Origin: Methylocystis sp. IM3
GTDB taxonomy: Bacteria; Pseudomonadota; Alphaproteobacteria; Rhizobiales; Beijerinckiaceae
Reading direction: 5' to 3'
DNA: 64,000 nucleotides
Assembly (NCBI RefSeq): GCF_038070105.1
Contig: NZ_JBBPBZ010000002.1
Span: 984,501-1,048,500, forward strand
The notes under the pieces were generated by a model. The model was not told the origin of the DNA. It did no database searches and was given only the letters and a program-made list of their open reading frames with translations. Made by a program: the position numbers and the translations under genes. Positions 8,779-16,962 of this stretch are shown in pieces. Within the stretch, counting starts at the first letter, position 1, and every line of letters begins with the position of its first letter.

Positions 8779-10518
8779 CTACAATTCGATTCCTTTCTTC
8801 CGTCCAAAGCTCCAATCCACGCCGCCCCCTGGCATCATTGCGCCCGACACCTGCCGGCCGAGTTCCCTTTCCAGCAACGGTGACCAGGGGACCAGACTGA
8901 AGCCGAGGCCGTCATCGATCATGGCGAAGCGGCCCGACGCGAGAGTCAGGCGCTGTCGATAGACGCCGGCGACGATCTCGCCCTCGGCGACGGCATGCCG
9001 CGGAAGGCCTATCTGCGATGTCAGCCGGGCGGAAGCTTCATTCAGCTCGCGTGACCGTAGCGTGTCGAGAAGATCCCGGGCGAAGACCGGGCGCTGGCCT
9101 TGGCGGTGGGCGAGCCCTTCGGCGACGAGATGGTTGGCGCGCGCTTCCATGGCGTTCCGGACCTCCCCGCCGAAGCCCGATTCCGATAATGGCATGGGTT
9201 CCCTGGCAACCAGGCGTCGATCGAGCCAGGTCGCGCCCGTCGCGTTGATTTGCTCCTCGATCGAAAGGTCGGATCGAACGGCGAGGACAAGATGGGGCGT
9301 CCCGCCGTCGCGGGGAGGAAGCCGCCTTATCTCGACGATGGCGCTGGGGGCGGCGTCGCTCGTGGCGTCGATGTCTCTGAGCCGAACATGATGCGCGCGG
9401 CCGTCGACACCATCGATAATCGCAAAGGCCGAGCCCCTGAGTTCGTCGTCCAGACCGCGCGAGATGAGGCGGCCGATAATTGGCTCGTTGCGCGCTTCGC
9501 TATGCCAGACGAAGTCGGCGGTCGCCCGCTCCACGCCCCGCTCCCTGAGGCCGCGATGGATGCGTTTGATGATGTCGCCGCGTTCGCCAAGCGCGCGCAG
9601 GACGCTCTCGGCTTCCTCGCCGATCATCCACTGGCCGGGGCCGAGCGGTGCGGCGAGGCCAAGCTTTTCGAGCTTCCGCGCCCGACCTAGCAGTATCGAC
9701 CGCTCGACATCGTTCTGCTGGCCGGCGTCCGGCCGAAGGTCGACGAGGCCGTCCTGCTTCCCCGCTTCGCGCGCCAGCGTCTGATCGAGCGCCGTCCAGC
9801 GGTCGGTGTCGACTTGCCGCTCGAGACCCTGACGAATCTCCTGCTCGCTGCGGGGGCCGAGCTCGAGGGTGACAAGGTGCTCGGCGCGGGCGCGAAGCCC
9901 GCGGCTGATATAGTCGCGGCTGCTGACGAGATCGCCGCCGTCGTCGGCCCGGCCTCGCACCAGGACGTGGATGTGGGGATGCTCGGTATTCCAATGGTCG
10001 ATCGCCGCCCAGTCGAGTGTGGTCCCGAGATCGCGCGCCATCTCTCCCATGAGGTCACGGGTGAACGCCCGAAGGTCGGAAAGCTCCCGCGCGTCATCGG
10101 GTGAAACGATGAACCGAAAATGGTGTCGGTCGCTCTGGCAGCGCCCCGCGAAGTCGCACGCATTCGCCTCGTCGCCAGCGGCGTCAAACATTCGTCCGGG
10201 CGCGCCGTCGCGGGTGACGCCGTCGCGTTGCAGGTAGGAAAGATGCGTCGTGAGCGGCGTCGATTTCGGACGGTGCCTTACAATGCGCGCTTTGACCACA
10301 ACGCCGCGCGACCGGGAGGTCAGGCCGCGCAGCGCGGAGAGGCTCGCAGCCCGGCCGCGGCCGAAGGAGCCATGCCCCTTTCCGCGCGCGCCCGAATGAT
10401 GCAGGCCACCCGCCTTCTGTGTCGCGGCCAGCACGCGAGACACAAAGTTCCTTGATCTTCCTGGCTTCGTCGAGCGGATGGGGCCGGGTCGGATGCGAAT
10501 ATCGTCGTCACGCGTCAT
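8779..10518 (-). CDS. MOBP-type relaxase (RlxS-like, DUF3363)
   Basis: A 579-residue relaxase that would nick oriT and pilot the transferred strand. The catalytic tyrosine is probably Tyr95 in THLSYLQRDG, and the metal-binding histidines are in HPHIHVLVRG (180-184), preceded by IDHWNTE. The long C-terminal half matches the DUF3363 region of rhizobial ICE relaxases, such as RlxS of ICEMlSym. The start at 10518 (MTRDDDIRIRPGP) is taken because the in-frame extension upstream is not protein-like. The gene lies 151 bases upstream of traG. Confidence 0.88.
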   Translation of the reverse strand: MTRDDDIRIRPGPIRSTKPGRSRNFVSRVLAATQKAGGLHHSGARGKGHGSFGRGRAASLSALRGLTSRSRGVVVKARIVRHRPKSTPLTTHLSYLQRDGVTRDGAPGRMFDAAGDEANACDFAGRCQSDRHHFRFIVSPDDARELSDLRAFTRDLMGEMARDLGTTLDWAAIDHWNTEHPHIHVLVRGRADDGGDLVSSRDYISRGLRARAEHLVTLELGPRSEQEIRQGLERQVDTDRWTALDQTLAREAGKQDGLVDLRPDAGQQNDVERSILLGRARKLEKLGLAAPLGPGQWMIGEEAESVLRALGERGDIIKRIHRGLRERGVERATADFVWHSEARNEPIIGRLISRGLDDELRGSAFAIIDGVDGRAHHVRLRDIDATSDAAPSAIVEIRRLPPRDGGTPHLVLAVRSDLSIEEQINATGATWLDRRLVAREPMPLSESGFGGEVRNAMEARANHLVAEGLAHRQGQRPVFARDLLDTLRSRELNEASARLTSQIGLPRHAVAEGEIVAGVYRQRLTLASGRFAMIDDGLGFSLVPWSPLLERELGRQVSGAMMPGGGVDWSFGRKKGIEL

Positions 10519-10761
10519 AGCAAATCGCAGATGAGGTGGAAATTGATGCGTCGTTGCAACGACTTGCAAGGGCCGAAAGGCTGCGCATCGAAATCGCAGC
10601 CTGTGCGAATGCATTGAAGTTCAACGACAAACCGACCGCCGGACAAAGCCGCAGGCTGTCCCTTTTATCCTGCCTTAGCTCGATCGCTTGCGCTCCCTCG
10701 GCGGGGCTCGCGCACAACGGCGCGAGGACATGCGCTATTCTGCGAAAAGAGGAGAGCCGCG
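10519..10761. other. Intergenic gap upstream of relaxase, possible oriT zone
   Basis: This is the space between the transglycosylase stop and the relaxase start. The frames crossing it on both strands do not look like protein. Transfer origins commonly lie next to relaxase genes, so this is a reasonable place to look for oriT, but I see no diagnostic inverted repeat. Confidence 0.25.
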
Positions 10762-11610
10762 TCATTGGGATGCTCCTAAAGGTCGGCGAACGGCGAAAAG
10801 GCTGGAACCGCGCGAAAGAGCAGCAGGCGATGAAGCGTTCGGACCGTTCGCTGCGTGCAAATCGATTGAAAATAATCTGACGTCTGGCTGCGACCGGATG
10901 AGTGAGCGCCGTGCGGATCCTTCGGGTCTGAGACCGGTGTCGACGCTGTATCTCAGCTGAGTATTGCAATGCCCTTCCGACTCGATGACCGCCATGAAGA
11001 TCGGAGAGGCGGGGTTGCCCGAGGAAGCCGAATAAGGCGTCGCGGAACCTTCGCCGAACGAAATTGCGGACGCAATTCTTTGAACATAATCTGTCGTTTC
11101 GGCTGGTAAAGGGCGACCGCGAAGATAGTCCTCATAGCGCCTCGGACCGGCGTTATACGCCGCCAGAAAGCCGTGCTCGCCATATTGGTCGAGCAGCTCG
11201 CGAAGGTATGCGGCTCCAGCCAGAATGTTGTCGTATGGATCGAAAGGATCGGTGCCGAGGCCGTAGCGCGTGCGCAACTCGGCGTAGGTCGCCGGCATGA
11301 GTTGCATGAGGCCGACTGCGCCTTTGTTGGAGACGGATTTGGCATCGCCGCCGCTCTCTGCGCGCATGACGGCGCGCAGCCAATGGACGGGAAGACGGAA
11401 GCGATTGGACGCCTTCGTAAGCGCGCTTGTGATGACGAGACGGTGGGATGTTTCGTTCGCTATTGGCTCGGACCGCGCGGTCTCAGCGTATGCGGGAAGC
11501 GCGGATAAGGCGCAGAGCAAGGGGAGCGCAATTGTTCGAAGCCTTGCTGAGCGCCGACCGACGCAAGCGCGATTGCAAGGTGCGTCGCGGCAAAGTGATG
11601 CATCGATCAT
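10762..11610 (-). CDS. Lytic transglycosylase (SLT, VirB1-like)
   Basis: A 282-residue exported protein with a signal sequence near residues 20-42 (RTIALPLLCALSALPAYAE). The SLT domain (about 60-185) has the catalytic Glu in MRAESGGD, then SNKGAVGLMQLMPATY and FLAAYNAGP. It would open the peptidoglycan locally for the transfer apparatus. The C-terminal 90 residues are low-complexity and without a recognisable domain. The ATG overlaps the traF stop, so they are co-translated. Confidence 0.85.
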   Translation of the reverse strand: MIDASLCRDAPCNRACVGRRSARLRTIALPLLCALSALPAYAETARSEPIANETSHRLVITSALTKASNRFRLPVHWLRAVMRAESGGDAKSVSNKGAVGLMQLMPATYAELRTRYGLGTDPFDPYDNILAGAAYLRELLDQYGEHGFLAAYNAGPRRYEDYLRGRPLPAETTDYVQRIASAISFGEGSATPYSASSGNPASPIFMAVIESEGHCNTQLRYSVDTGLRPEGSARRSLIRSQPDVRLFSIDLHAANGPNASSPAALSRGSSLFAVRRPLGASQ

Positions 11611-12110
11611 CACTCCGCCTCCGTCCAGATGGGCTGCGCACGGCCGACGATGGTATCGACTGGAAGCGCCCCGAAATACCGTCCGTCGAGCGAGGCGGGA
11701 TTGTCCCAGTTGAGCAGGAAGACTTCCCCGGGCTTGAGCGTGAAACACCCGCTCCAGTGCGGCAGCTCGCAGCCTGTGTGATCTCGAGGATTCGCCTCGG
11801 CGACGAAGCTTCCGTCGACGGATATTGTGAAGTCGGTTCGGCAGACTTTCTGTCCGGGAAGCGCCGCCACTCGCTTGAAGAGCAGTGCGCCCTTGGGCAG
11901 ATAGCCGCGCGTCGCTAGCCAGTTTGCGAGGTGCTCGGGCGGCCGAGCGACGAGGAGATCGGTGATAGCGAGGCCGCCAATCGGTCGAATGGCGTAAAGT
12001 CCGATGGGCACGCTGGCCGATGCATTCCAGATGAGAAGCGGCACACGACTCCCGGCGAAGTTCGACGCGATTGCGCAGACGGCGAAGAAGGCGAGAGTGA
12101 GCGTCCTCAT
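11610..12110 (-). CDS. traF: TraF-type S26 signal peptidase-like protease
   Basis: A 166-residue conjugative peptidase of the TraF/S26 family, which matures pilin subunits. It has an N-terminal membrane helix (about 3-20), the serine region SASVPIGLYAI with the nucleophile Ser near residue 33, the lysine region LPKGALLFKRVAALPGQKVC, and the C-terminal LDGRYFGALPVDTIVGRA. The start at 12110 overlaps the DUF2840 stop by 3 bases, and the stop overlaps the transglycosylase start. No pilin gene is visible here to be its substrate. Confidence 0.88.
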   Translation of the reverse strand: MRTLTLAFFAVCAIASNFAGSRVPLLIWNASASVPIGLYAIRPIGGLAITDLLVARPPEHLANWLATRGYLPKGALLFKRVAALPGQKVCRTDFTISVDGSFVAEANPRDHTGCELPHWSGCFTLKPGEVFLLNWDNPASLDGRYFGALPVDTIVGRAQPIWTEAE

Positions 12111-12577
12111 GGGCGTCGCTCCAAGCCAACACGCAGCAGCCAGGCGCGATGGCGCTCGCGCGAATAGGCGCGCGGCGGCAGCCCGGCTGCAAGACGGCTG
12201 TGCACGTGTCGCCAATAGTCGGGACAAATTTCCTGTGGGAGAAAGCCAAACGCTTCGACGGCGTCGATGGTGCGAAGGACGCGCTGGACCTTCTCCCAGC
12301 CGACGGTCCGCAGCAAAATCTCTGCTCCGGGCTTCACCCCCGGAACGGTGGAGCACGGCTCCCCGTCGTCGCAAGCGCGAAGAATATCGATGCGCGAGAC
12401 GAGCGTTCCATGCGCATTCGACGCCCAGCGGATGAAGGCGAAGGTGTCGCCCGGCGCGAATGTCGCGAGGCGCCGCCGGCGATCGAGCGTTCGCTCGCTG
12501 ATCGGCTTGCCGAATCGAATCCAGCGTTCGATCTTGCCTTTGACGAAATAGAGTTCGACTTCGGTCGGTGCGCTCAT
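12107..12577 (-). CDS. DUF2840 family protein
   Basis: A 156-residue protein recognised as DUF2840, a family found almost only directly upstream of traF in alphaproteobacterial ICEs. Typical segments are VELYFVKGKIERWIRFG, the ATFAPGDTFAFIRWASNAHGT region and PGAEILLRTVGWEKVQRVL. The function is unknown. In most related elements a parA gene sits just upstream; here there is none. Confidence 0.8.
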   Translation of the reverse strand: MSAPTEVELYFVKGKIERWIRFGKPISERTLDRRRRLATFAPGDTFAFIRWASNAHGTLVSRIDILRACDDGEPCSTVPGVKPGAEILLRTVGWEKVQRVLRTIDAVEAFGFLPQEICPDYWRHVHSRLAAGLPPRAYSRERHRAWLLRVGLERRP

Positions 12578-12886
12578 GACCGACCTCCAGCAAGGTCATG
12601 ATCGAACGGAGACGATGCGCGCCGATTTCGATTAAATAGCCGGAGTGCGAGGGCCCATTGTCGCGAGGCGAAGACCGCGTCGCTATCGGCCGGATGGTCG
12701 GCTCTGCGCGCGCGTCGCGAACGCCGGGATGGGCGCGCGGCTTCTTCTTTTCCCGGCTGGCATTTCGCTCGCTCGGCGGCGGTCGGGGGAAGGGCACCCG
12801 CCGTTAAAAGGAATCCGAAGGATTCCGAAGTTAGTAAGTTAAGCGCGCCGTGAATGACGCAGTGACAATGACTTGAGCGCCAAATT
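12578..12886. other. Gap between DUF2840 and repA, no gene recognised
   Basis: About 300 bases between the DUF2840 start and the direct repeats. The only long frame is an arginine-rich shadow. A parA gene is usual here in related elements and I do not see it. Confidence 0.35.
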
Positions 12887-12950
12887 GGTCCCCGATAGCA
12901 CGAGGATCCGGTCCCCGATAGCACGATAGTTCCGGTCCCCGATAGCACGA
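12887..12950. repeat. Three spaced 17-bp direct repeats (iteron-like)
   Basis: GGTCCCCGATAGCACGA occurs three times without mismatch at 12887-12903, 12910-12926 and 12934-12950, with starts 23 and 24 bases apart, about two turns of the helix. They lie just after the repA stop. Regular spacing beside a replication-initiator gene suggests RepA-binding iterons of an origin; this is inference. They are too few and too close to be a CRISPR array. Confidence 0.75.
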
Positions 12951-12956
12951 GCCTAT

Positions 12957-13871
12957 TCACAGTTTTTCCCCCGGGGCGAGACGTCGATCGAGGCGCTGAA
13001 CGGCGCGCTCGAGCCGATCGGTGGTGAGCGGCGTGAAGATGAGAAGTTCGCGGTCGAGCGGACCCCGGCGAATGTCGAGCCGGTAATTGGGAATGGGCTG
13101 GCGCCGCACGATGTCGCGGAGATCGAAGGCAAAATGTTTGAGCGGCGAGAGCGCGCCGGACTTGGCGTGGAGATGCGCGAAATCGAAGCTCCAGCCGCCC
13201 TGCTGATTGCCGGCGTGCTTGCGAACGAGACGATAAAGCCAGCGCTCCAGACCGCCCTTCAGCCCGAAATAGGCCCGGTCGATTGTGAGCACCAAGGCTT
13301 CGTTTAGGACGCCTTCGTAAAACCAGTCGGGGACGATGAGTTCGACGCCGAGCGGCCGGCCGCTTGGATCGGCGGTCTCCTTCCATTCGTTGATCCAGGA
13401 GAAGCGCTGGCGGCGTCTTTCGGTCGTTTGACGGATCGAGGTGACGATGCTGGTCGACTGCAGCCGGTCAAAGGCGGCGCGCAGGCGCTGATAGTCGCGC
13501 GCGCCCGTGGCGCGGCCAGTGAAGGTGAGGATCTCATAGGGCGTCGTCGCCATCAGGCGCGAGGTTTTGAGACCTTTGTCGCGCGCCTGAACGATTTGAG
13601 ATGCCGCCCAGATCAGCACATCGGCATCCCAGATGGTCGCCATGCCGTGTTCGGCGGTCGCTTCGACCTTGATCGCGATCTGGGCCGTGCTGAAGTCGAT
13701 GGGCGCCGTTCGCTTTGACTTGGCGAGGCTGAAGAAGGGATAGGCCATGAGGTCCTGCGCATCGCGTGGCGCGAGCTCGCCGGGCAGCGCTCGAAAGAGT
13801 TCGAGCTGCTCCCGTTCGTCGCCGCAGATGCGCGATTGCCGGTGTCGGGGCGTCATTTTCACCGCTCCCAT
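12957..13871 (-). CDS. Replication initiator protein A (RepA, plasmid/ICE type)
   Basis: A 304-residue replication initiator of the RPA family found on alphaproteobacterial plasmids and ICEs. Recognisable parts are LMAYPFFSLAKSKRT near the N-terminus, IWDADVLIWAASQI, TTPYEILTFTGRATGARDY, and RKHAGNQQGGWSFDFAHLH near the C-terminus. It would start replication of the excised circle. MGAVKMTPRH at 13871 is the chosen start; 13856 is an alternative. It lies 5 bases downstream of the excisionase-like gene, and three iteron-like repeats follow its stop. Confidence 0.85.
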   Translation of the reverse strand: MGAVKMTPRHRQSRICGDEREQLELFRALPGELAPRDAQDLMAYPFFSLAKSKRTAPIDFSTAQIAIKVEATAEHGMATIWDADVLIWAASQIVQARDKGLKTSRLMATTPYEILTFTGRATGARDYQRLRAAFDRLQSTSIVTSIRQTTERRRQRFSWINEWKETADPSGRPLGVELIVPDWFYEGVLNEALVLTIDRAYFGLKGGLERWLYRLVRKHAGNQQGGWSFDFAHLHAKSGALSPLKHFAFDLRDIVRRQPIPNYRLDIRRGPLDRELLIFTPLTTDRLERAVQRLDRRLAPGEKL

Positions 13872-13875
13872 CAGG

Positions 13876-14160
13876 TCAGCCGCGCGGTTGAGCGGCGCGC
13901 TGCGCGAGGCCTTCGGCGTGCCGCCGCGCGGGGAGAACGGTCCCGACGCCGGGGTCGGAGGTCGACGCCTTGGCGCCACGATCGGCCCAGGCCTGCAGGT
14001 CTTCGACGCGGTAGACGACGCGGCCGCCGAGCTTCGAATAGCGAGGACCGGTTCCGTAGGTGCGGTGCTTTTCGAGCGTGCGGCCCGAAAGGCCAAGAAA
14101 TCGCGCGGCTTCGGGCGTGCGAAGGTAGCGCGGCGGCAGGGGCGCTGTTTGTGCGGACAT
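13876..14160 (-). CDS. AlpA/MerR-like excisionase (RdfS-like)
   Basis: A 94-residue DNA-binding protein with a winged helix-turn-helix of the AlpA/excisionase kind: LRTPEAARFLGLSGRTLEKH, then GPRYSKLGGRVVYRVEDLQAW. In ICEMlSym-type islands the comparable protein RdfS is the recombination directionality factor that pushes the integrase towards excision and is activated by FseA. The neighbours here, an FseA-like gene upstream and repA downstream, fit that job. The RdfS role is inferred from context. Confidence 0.8.
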   Translation of the reverse strand: MSAQTAPLPPRYLRTPEAARFLGLSGRTLEKHRTYGTGPRYSKLGGRVVYRVEDLQAWADRGAKASTSDPGVGTVLPARRHAEGLAQRAAQPRG

Positions 14161-14340
14161 GGATGAGCCTCGGCAGATCGTGGCGCGCCACCGGCTATCG
14201 GCGGCTTGGCTCGACCACCATGGCGGAGGGAATGGAGTGGGAGGGATGACGAAGATCGGGTGATGAGAATTCGTCACCCTGGACGGTCGCGGCGGGAACG
14301 ACAGGACTTCAATCACGTGAGCGGGCGATGCGAAGGCAGG

Positions 14341-15082
14341 CTATCGTCTCAGGAGCTTTCGATAGCCGCCGCGCATGAGCTCCAGGCCGCCCTGAACAAG
14401 GCGGATCGTGCGGGCGCGGATCGACGACGTCTTCCAGGACTCGCGGTCGAGTCGTTTGCGACCGAACAGCGATTCGGCGACTTGTCGGTAGGAGGCTCCG
14501 TCTCGGACGCCGTCGAGGGCGCGGAGCGACAGCCGAAGGCGCCAATCGCCTATTTGCGCCTCGGTCGTCGTGGTGCCATTGAGGCGTTTGATCAGCCGGA
14601 GCGTCGCCTCAGAACGTCGCTGTTTCATGTCATCGATAGGAATCAGCGCCGAGAGCAAAGACCCCTCGTCGGGCGGACCGGGCAGCCAGGCATGATGCTC
14701 GTCGCGCCCGCGACCGAAAAGGAAATAGGCGCCATCGGTCGCAACCCGCCGTGCGCGGATGTTGGGCCATCGGTCGGGATGAAAGGTGAGATCGGAAGGA
14801 ACGACGACGCGATTCGTCAAAATGACTACGCTTGCGCATATGTCTGGACGCCAGAAGACGTCGGCTTCCGATGCGTCGATCGACGGATCAACCGCGAAAT
14901 CGAATCCCCCAACACTGACCTCGTAACCCTATTCCGGCGTCGAGCTCCGCGCGCCTGATCGGGTCGGCGTATGTGGCCCGATAGTCATCGTTGCGCCTGA
15001 GGAACTCCCAAGCGTAACTATGCCAGCCGGACTCTCGCAAATATTCATATGCGCTCGCAGAGCGCCAATCGCCATTGGTCAT
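14341..15082 (-). CDS. FseA-like excision activator (DUF6499 + DUF2285), joined by probable +1 frameshift
   Basis: The first frame, from ATG 15082, encodes a 64-residue DUF6499-type segment (MTNGDWRSASAYEYLRESGW, then RRNDDYRATYADP) and stops at 14888. Shortly before the stop it reads WGIRFRG through CGA-TTT-CGC. A +1 slip at TTTC (14896-14899) reads TTC-GCG and opens a frame running to 14341 that carries the DUF2285 domain (FAVDPSID, VFWRPD, then LRLSLRALDGVRDGASYRQVA). In M. loti ICEMlSym, FseA is made by exactly such tRNA-Phe slippage from UUU to UUC. FseA activates rdfS there; the rdfS-like gene lies just downstream here. Simple decay cannot be excluded. Confidence 0.78.
14896..14899 (-). 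promoter_or_regulatory. Candidate +1 ribosomal frameshift site (TTTC)
   Basis: On the minus strand the sequence reads CGA-TTT-CGC-GGT-TGA. Slippage of the Phe codon from TTT to TTC moves reading by +1 and bypasses the TGA at 14888-14890, giving GIRFAVDP as expected for an uninterrupted DUF6499-DUF2285 protein. The site is as described for FseA of ICEMlSym(R7A). Confidence 0.65.
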
Positions 15083-15255
15083 GGAATAGCTCGACGTGGA
15101 GTGGCGACGTCGAAGCTTACAAAAATGTCTGGCGGTTTTTGGTCAGTTGGCTACCCGTCGCGGGCATAGCGCTATGCCACAGGAAAGCCGAAAGATCGAC
15201 TTTCTTCTCAATCTTGAACTGACGTCGACAAAACGGCTGGTCCGCCGAGTGGAAA

Positions 15256-15507
15256 TTACGCCGGTCCACGAAGCAGGTCTTTGTAGCCGCTTTTCGTCAT
15301 CCATTTGGCGCGGGCAAGATGCGTATCATAGGCACGCTTTGCGCGCTCGGGCTCGCGTGTCGGATCGATGCCGAGAATGATTTTCGCCGCCTCTTCCCAT
15401 GTTGCCCCTTCCTTTTCGGCGTCGAGAAGCCTCAGATAGACAATGCCTTGGGCGCGATCGTAATCGACGATATGCGCATTCGTCGGCGCGATATCGGCAA
15501 TCGGCAT
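15256..15507 (-). CDS. QseM-like DUF2285 antiactivator
   Basis: An 83-residue stand-alone DUF2285 protein: IVYLRLLDAEKEGATWEEAA, then LGIDPTREPERAKRAYDTHL and ARAKWMTKSGYKDLLR. In ICEMlSym, QseM is a protein of this size and domain that binds and blocks FseA and TraR. It lies upstream of the FseA-like gene and divergent from a QseC-like repressor, as in that system. The start at 15507 (MPIADIAPTN) gives the usual length; an in-frame TTG at 15576 would add 23 poorly conserved residues. No TraR or LuxI is visible in the window. Confidence 0.72.
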   Translation of the reverse strand: MPIADIAPTNAHIVDYDRAQGIVYLRLLDAEKEGATWEEAAKIILGIDPTREPERAKRAYDTHLARAKWMTKSGYKDLLRGPA

Positions 15508-15584
15508 TGCGTCGCCAGGCGGCACGATAGGAGTTCCCTGGAGCGATTTATGACTTCTTTTAGGCAATCTACTCAATTTCCCCT

Positions 15585-15648
15585 GAGACCGTCTCGCGCG
15601 ATATTAGTGCCGTATACATATTAAAGTAGATAAACCCAAAAGTATGTA
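15585..15648. promoter_or_regulatory. Candidate QseC-type operators between qseM-like and qseC-like genes
   Basis: The divergent intergenic region holds a short palindrome GAGACcGTCTC at 15585-15595, and a separated inverted pair TACATA (15615-15620) and TATGTA (15643-15648), flanked by CCG and CGG. Divergent control by a helix-turn-helix repressor binding here would match the QseC/QseM switch. No binding data exist for these sites. Confidence 0.4.
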
Positions 15649-15666
15649 GCGGTCCAGCCTGTTCGC

Positions 15667-16032
15667 ATGGACATGCGCAAGCTGGTCGGCAGAAATCTAA
15701 AACGAATCAGGCTCGAGAAGGGGCTGACGCAGGAACAGTTCGCCGAGCGATCTGGCTTCACGCAGCAATATTTAAGTGATCTGGAGCGTGGAAGGCGGAA
15801 TCCGACTATCGTAAGCCTTTACGAAATCGCCCTGGCGCTGGGCGTCGACCAGGTGGCCCTGGTCAATCCGGATGAGGAGGCACGCGAGGAAGAGGCGCGG
15901 CGCGCGGAAGAGGGCAAGCGCGGCCGAGGAACCGAACGCACGAAGGCGAAGGACCCCACTCTGACGAAGAATAAGGCCCCGGATAAAGCTCGGGCGTCGC
16001 GTGCCCGGGAGAGGCCAGAAAAGCTGGCATAA
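15667..16032 (+). CDS. XRE-family repressor (QseC-like)
   Basis: A 121-residue protein with an N-terminal XRE helix-turn-helix (about 5-60: LVGRNLKRIRLEKGLTQEQ, then FAERSGFTQQYLSDLERGRR) and a highly charged, lysine- and arginine-rich tail after residue 75. It is divergent from the QseM-like gene, the same arrangement as QseC, which sets the on/off state of qseM in ICEMlSym. It ends just before a hairpin shared with the opposing DUF736 gene. Confidence 0.8.
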   Translation: MDMRKLVGRNLKRIRLEKGLTQEQFAERSGFTQQYLSDLERGRRNPTIVSLYEIALALGVDQVALVNPDEEAREEEARRAEEGKRGRGTERTKAKDPTLTKNKAPDKARASRARERPEKLA

Positions 16033-16037
16033 AAATG

Positions 16038-16061
16038 TCCCGCCCGATCTCTCGGGCGGGA
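16038..16061. terminator. Bidirectional hairpin terminator
   Basis: A perfect 10-bp inverted repeat, TCCCGCCCGA and TCGGGCGGGA around a TCTC loop, lies between the convergent qseC-like and DUF736 genes. On the minus-strand side it is followed by a short T run (AAAAA on the plus strand). Confidence 0.75.
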
Positions 16062-16070
16062 TGCCTGCAG

Positions 16071-16397
16071 TCAGTCGCCATTGGCCTTGCGGCTGCGCGA
16101 CCAGATGAGGCTGTAGCCTTCGCCGTCCTCGTCGTCGAAGAGGTTGGCGTAGATTGGGGCGTTGAAGCTCGGATCATCGAGCTTGAGGCCCAAATAGTCG
16201 CGGCCCTCGTTGGAGCGCTTGGACCAGGCGGCGCCGATCTCGGCGCGGCCGACCAGGACCCGGTGGCTGGGCGCGTTCTCGCCGGTGGCGCGCTGGTCGG
16301 GGACGATGCGCACGTTCTTGACCTGGACGCTGAGAGTGAAGATTTCGCCGGTGAACTCGTTCGAGTCGGTCTTTTTGAAGGTGCCGATGGTCGCCAT
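16071..16397 (-). CDS. DUF736 family protein
   Basis: A 108-residue DUF736 protein, a small family carried by nearly all alphaproteobacterial ICEs and many plasmids. Typical features are MATIGTFKK at the start, GEIFTLSVQVKNVRIVP, HRVLVGRAEIGAAW, and the DYLGLKLDDPSF-NAPIYANL segment. The function is unknown. The start at MATIGTF (16397) is the family start. Confidence 0.88.
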   Translation of the reverse strand: MATIGTFKKTDSNEFTGEIFTLSVQVKNVRIVPDQRATGENAPSHRVLVGRAEIGAAWSKRSNEGRDYLGLKLDDPSFNAPIYANLFDDEDGEGYSLIWSRSRKANGD

Positions 16398-16962
16398 TGT
16401 AAGTCTCCGTTTTCCGTTCTCGAGCCCGCACCATTGCGGCCTCGATGGCGATCGGCAGGCCGGAGGCGATCGACGACGCACCCAGAAGGGGCCTGACAGC
16501 CAAGGAGGGCTTTCTTGTCTCGCGAGGAATGGCGGCGCAGCCGGCAGGGGAAGAAAGTTTGACGCGGCCGTTGCGTCATAGGCGATCGAGGCGCAGCCGA
16601 CCTTCAGCCAGATCAGGCCATTGAAGAGGCCGTTTGGAGCGGTCGAGGCACGATCAGAAAGCGGAGAAAATGGAGGCCGCCCCGCATCGGCAAACCGGCG
16701 TTACCCTAGGCTCATCGGCTTCGTTTCCTCCCAGCAGGCCATTGCGGCGGCATCCTGGCCTTCCGCCGCCCTCAGGGAGATCGCCGCGCCAGATATCCGG
16801 ATGCACCGCCGAAACATGGCCCTGCCTGCAGCGCTCCAACGAGAGCCGCTTTCCTTGGCCGAGCGTTGATCCGCACCACAAACGCCCATCGCTCCCACAT
16901 GAGACGGCGGAGAGAGGCCACGCCCACTGCTGCTCTGATCCTCTTGATGGCGATGGCGAAAA
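16398..16962. other. 565-bp gap, no gene recognised
   Basis: Frames on both strands here are proline- and arginine-rich shadows, and none resembles a known family. It lies between the DUF736 gene and the membrane protein gene, both leftward, so it may hold the DUF736 promoter. Confidence 0.35.

Noticed and set aside
10508..10969. A leftward 153-codon frame between the transglycosylase and relaxase
   Set aside because: It overlaps both neighbours out of frame, is serine- and arginine-rich and shows no domain.
12887..12950. Possible small CRISPR array
   Set aside because: Spacers of only 6-7 bases and three copies; no cas genes anywhere. Regular 23-24 base steps fit iterons instead.
14888..15082. 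FseA-like N-terminal frame as a dead pseudogene
   Set aside because: The break falls exactly at TTTC with the +1 frame restoring the expected protein, matching the published programmed frameshift, so decay is the less likely reading.
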